Under the pieces are notes generated by a model. It had not been told where the DNA came from. It worked only from the letters and a program-made list of their open reading frames with translations, and searched no databases. Of a stretch of 6,877 nt of DNA, positions 5,375 through 6,877 are shown in pieces. Each line of letters begins with the position of its first letter. The first letter of the stretch is position 1. Origin of the DNA: an uncultured Clostridia bacterium (GTDB lineage: Bacteria > Bacillota > Clostridia > Oscillospirales > Oscillospiraceae); NCBI GenBank assembly GCA_938023775.1, contig CALJDB010000106.1, positions 1 through 6,877 on the forward strand, given 5' to 3'. A program made the position numbers and the translations under genes.

Positions 5375-6877
5375 ATGGCAAACGGAATCCGCCGCGTGGA
5401 GCCGGTATGGCTGCCGACGCGGGTGAAAAACTTTGCGCAGCGGGCAAGGCTGCTCGACTGTCCGGAGAAAACGACGCTCTTCTGGGTCGGAGCCCCATCC
5501 GACCGCGTGTTTTTTGTGGAGGAGGGCTACGTCACCATGTTCCACTTCACGGAGGAGGGCGAAACCGTGACGCTCCTGCTCCACCATGCGGGGGGCATTG
5601 TCGGCGTCGGCGGCGTCATGGACGACGGCAATCCCCGTGCCGTGTGCAGCGAGACCGTCGGGCGCTGCCGCATCTGGGAAGTCACGGCGAATGCCTTTTA
5701 CGAGATGATGTATGAATACCCGGAGATCGCCGTCTGGGTCGCCCATGATCTCTCGCAGCGCATGAAAAAGATCGATCAGACCGTGCTGCGGCTCGTGTCC
5801 ATGCCGGCGAGCGCCCGCATCGCCGTAACGCTGCTCGACAGCGCCGGGCGCGAAACGGCGTCCCGGTCTGACCCCGCCGTTGTCCACCTCACGCATCAGG
5901 AGCTTGCGAACATGATCGGCATCTGCCGCCAGACGGCGACGCTGTTTTTAGGCCGCTTCCGCGACGAGGGAATTCTGGACACCGGCAAGGGCTATATCAA
6001 GCTCTACGACATGAACCGCCTGCGCGAGCTGGCCGACTATCTGGCGCATCCCGAAAAATACGCGGCGCTGGGGGCGCGTCTGCCGCGCGGCGTGCTGCTC
6101 TACGGCCCGCCCGGCACCGGAAAGACGCTCATGGCGCGCGCGCTGGCCGGCGAGGCGCGCGTCCCGTTCTTTTCGCTCAGCGGCTCCGACTTTGTGGAAA
6201 TGTATGTCGGCGTGGGCGCGGCGCGCGTGCGCGAGCTGTTTTCAAAGGCCGCGAAGGCAGGACGCGCCGTCATATTCATCGACGAAATCGACGCCATCGG
6301 CAGGCGCCGCGACAGCGCAAACGGCAGCGAGGAAAGCGACCGCACGCTGAACGCCCTCCTGAGCGAAATGTCCGGCTTCGCGCCGAACAGCGGCGTGATC
6401 GTGCTGGCCGCCACCAACCGCGTGGACACGCTCGATCCGGCGCTCACCCGCCCCGGCCGTTTCGACGCGCGCATCGAGGTGGGCCTGCCCGACCGCGCGC
6501 AGCGGCTGGACATCCTCAAGCTCCACTGCCGCGCAAAGCCGCTCGATGAAAACGTCGATCTTGGCCGTCTGGCCGCCGACACGGTGCGCTTCAGCGGCGC
6601 GTCGCTCGAGAGCATGGTCAACGCCGCCGCCATCCGCGCGGCCCGGCGCGGCAGCCCGGTCATCACCGAGGGCGATCTCCACGCCGCGTTCGTCGCCGCC
6701 GTCGCCGGAGAGGACGGCCGCATCACCGCCGCGCGCGACGAGCTGGCTGTCATCGCGCTGCACGAGGCCGGTCACGCCGTGGCCTGCCGCCTGCTCCAGC
6801 CAAAGCACCGCATCGAACGCGTCAGCATACTGCCCGCGTCGGGCGGCGCGGCGGGCTACAATCTCACCGTGCCCGAG
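5375..6877 (+). CDS. Crp/Fnr regulator fused in frame to FtsH protease (partial)
   Basis: An open frame of 501 codons runs off the right edge. The ATG at 5375 has GGGAGGGGG about 6-8 nt upstream. Residues 1-220 are a full-length Crp/Fnr regulator: a cyclic-nucleotide-type beta-roll (about 30-115), a dimer helix (about 118-142) and a winged helix-turn-helix (LTHQELANMIG at 172-182, RQTATLFLGRFRDEGIL at 185-201). Aligned with E. coli CRP, Glu72 becomes V78 and Ser83 becomes A89, while Arg82 is kept (R88), so cAMP binding is unlikely. The four Cys (29, 91, 98, 184) do not follow the FNR iron-sulfur pattern. From about 216 the protein is FtsH: HPEKY, GPPGTGKT (244-251, Walker A), EMYVGVG (275-281, pore loop), FIDEID (301-306, Walker B), TRPGRFD (358-364, arginine fingers), HEAGH (463-467, zinc site with E464 catalytic). 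The FtsH membrane anchor and the conserved DVAG helix that opens its AAA domain are absent. Domain identities are certain; whether one real protein exists is not. Confidence 0.85.
   Translation, partial: MANGIRRVEPVWLPTRVKNFAQRARLLDCPEKTTLFWVGAPSDRVFFVEEGYVTMFHFTEEGETVTLLLHHAGGIVGVGGVMDDGNPRAVCSETVGRCRIWEVTANAFYEMMYEYPEIAVWVAHDLSQRMKKIDQTVLRLVSMPASARIAVTLLDSAGRETASRSDPAVVHLTHQELANMIGICRQTATLFLGRFRDEGILDTGKGYIKLYDMNRLRELADYLAHPEKYAALGARLPRGVLLYGPPGTGKTLMARALAGEARVPFFSLSGSDFVEMYVGVGAARVRELFSKAAKAGRAVIFIDEIDAIGRRRDSANGSEESDRTLNALLSEMSGFAPNSGVIVLAATNRVDTLDPALTRPGRFDARIEVGLPDRAQRLDILKLHCRAKPLDENVDLGRLAADTVRFSGASLESMVNAAAIRAARRGSPVITEGDLHAAFVAAVAGEDGRITAARDELAVIALHEAGHAVACRLLQPKHRIERVSILPASGGAAGYNLTVPE
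6014..6040 (+). other. Crp/Fnr-FtsH breakpoint interval
   Basis: The join lies within NRLRELADYL (residues 214-223). Crp/Fnr proteins commonly end with a helix of this type shortly after the wing, and FtsH proteins have a similar helix (E/L-R-E-L/V-x-D/E-Y/F-L) just before HPEKY. The shared helix means a short stretch of near-identical GC-rich DNA could have mediated recombination or an assembly join. GGCC becomes frequent from 6031 onward. Confidence 0.65.

Noticed and set aside
5329..5715. A 128-codon plus-strand frame overlapping the start of the Crp/Fnr gene
   Set aside because: It is out of frame with the Crp/Fnr protein, lacks a ribosome binding site of its own, and gives a Gly/Arg-rich sequence without domains.
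5375..6025. cAMP or oxygen sensing by the Crp/Fnr domain
   Set aside because: The residues matching CRP Glu72 and Ser83 are V78 and A89, and the four Cys are not placed as in FNR. The ligand is unknown.
6100..6808. Two minus-strand frames opposite the FtsH region
   Set aside because: They lie antisense to unmistakable Walker, pore-loop and HEAGH motifs and have Ser/Arg/Ala-biased composition.
1..6877. CRISPR arrays, tRNA/rRNA genes, insertion sequences, attachment sites
   Set aside because: I saw no spaced direct repeats, no tRNA-like cloverleaf, no transposase or integrase motifs, and no terminal inverted repeats flanking either breakpoint.

Overview
The window is G+C-rich and gene-dense. 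It has strong AGGAGG-type ribosome binding sites, a Cys-anchored lipoprotein and perfect-stem terminator hairpins, which suggests a high-GC anaerobic Bacillota (an Oscillospirales-like gut clostridium is my best guess). No marker gene fixes the taxonomy.

Layout. Positions 1-140 hold a compact series of hairpins, ending in a good rho-independent terminator that reads rightward out of a gene beyond the left edge. Positions 153-1127 (minus) encode a secreted lipoprotein of unknown function with its own promoter. A 384-bp divergent intergenic region (1128-1511) carries that promoter, an extended -10 promoter for the rightward genes and a roughly 110-nt leader. Then come hyuA (1512-3590; hydantoinase A/oxoprolinase family, intact) and, overlapping it by 8 bp, a hyuB-type gene (3583-5232). 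A 142-bp spacer with hairpins and a possible promoter follows. From 5375 an open frame runs off the right edge; it begins as a Crp/Fnr regulator and ends as an FtsH protease.

The main observation is that both of the last two genes are chimeras. The hyuB frame stops resembling HyuB after about residue 377 and continues in frame as the last five membrane helices (TM8-12) of an MFS transporter. The Crp/Fnr frame is complete to its normal C-terminus (about residue 220) and continues in frame into an FtsH AAA+/M41 protease that lacks its membrane anchor and the first helix of its AAA domain. Both joins cut through domains rather than falling between them. At the second join the base composition also changes: GGCC occurs 8 times in the first 6.02 kb and 13 times in the last 0.86 kb. 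I therefore favour a deletion for the first join, and a foreign segment or an assembly/splice artefact for the second. A genuine Crp-FtsH fusion would be a new architecture and is worth one decisive check.

How the genes would fit together: the ancestral locus was probably hyuA-hyuB-(other genes)-MFS transporter-Crp/Fnr regulator, a catabolic unit that imports and then ATP-dependently opens a cyclic amide (hydantoin or oxoproline type), or carboxylates a related substrate, under a local regulator. As it stands here, both HyuB and the transporter are truncated, so the pathway is probably non-functional in this molecule.
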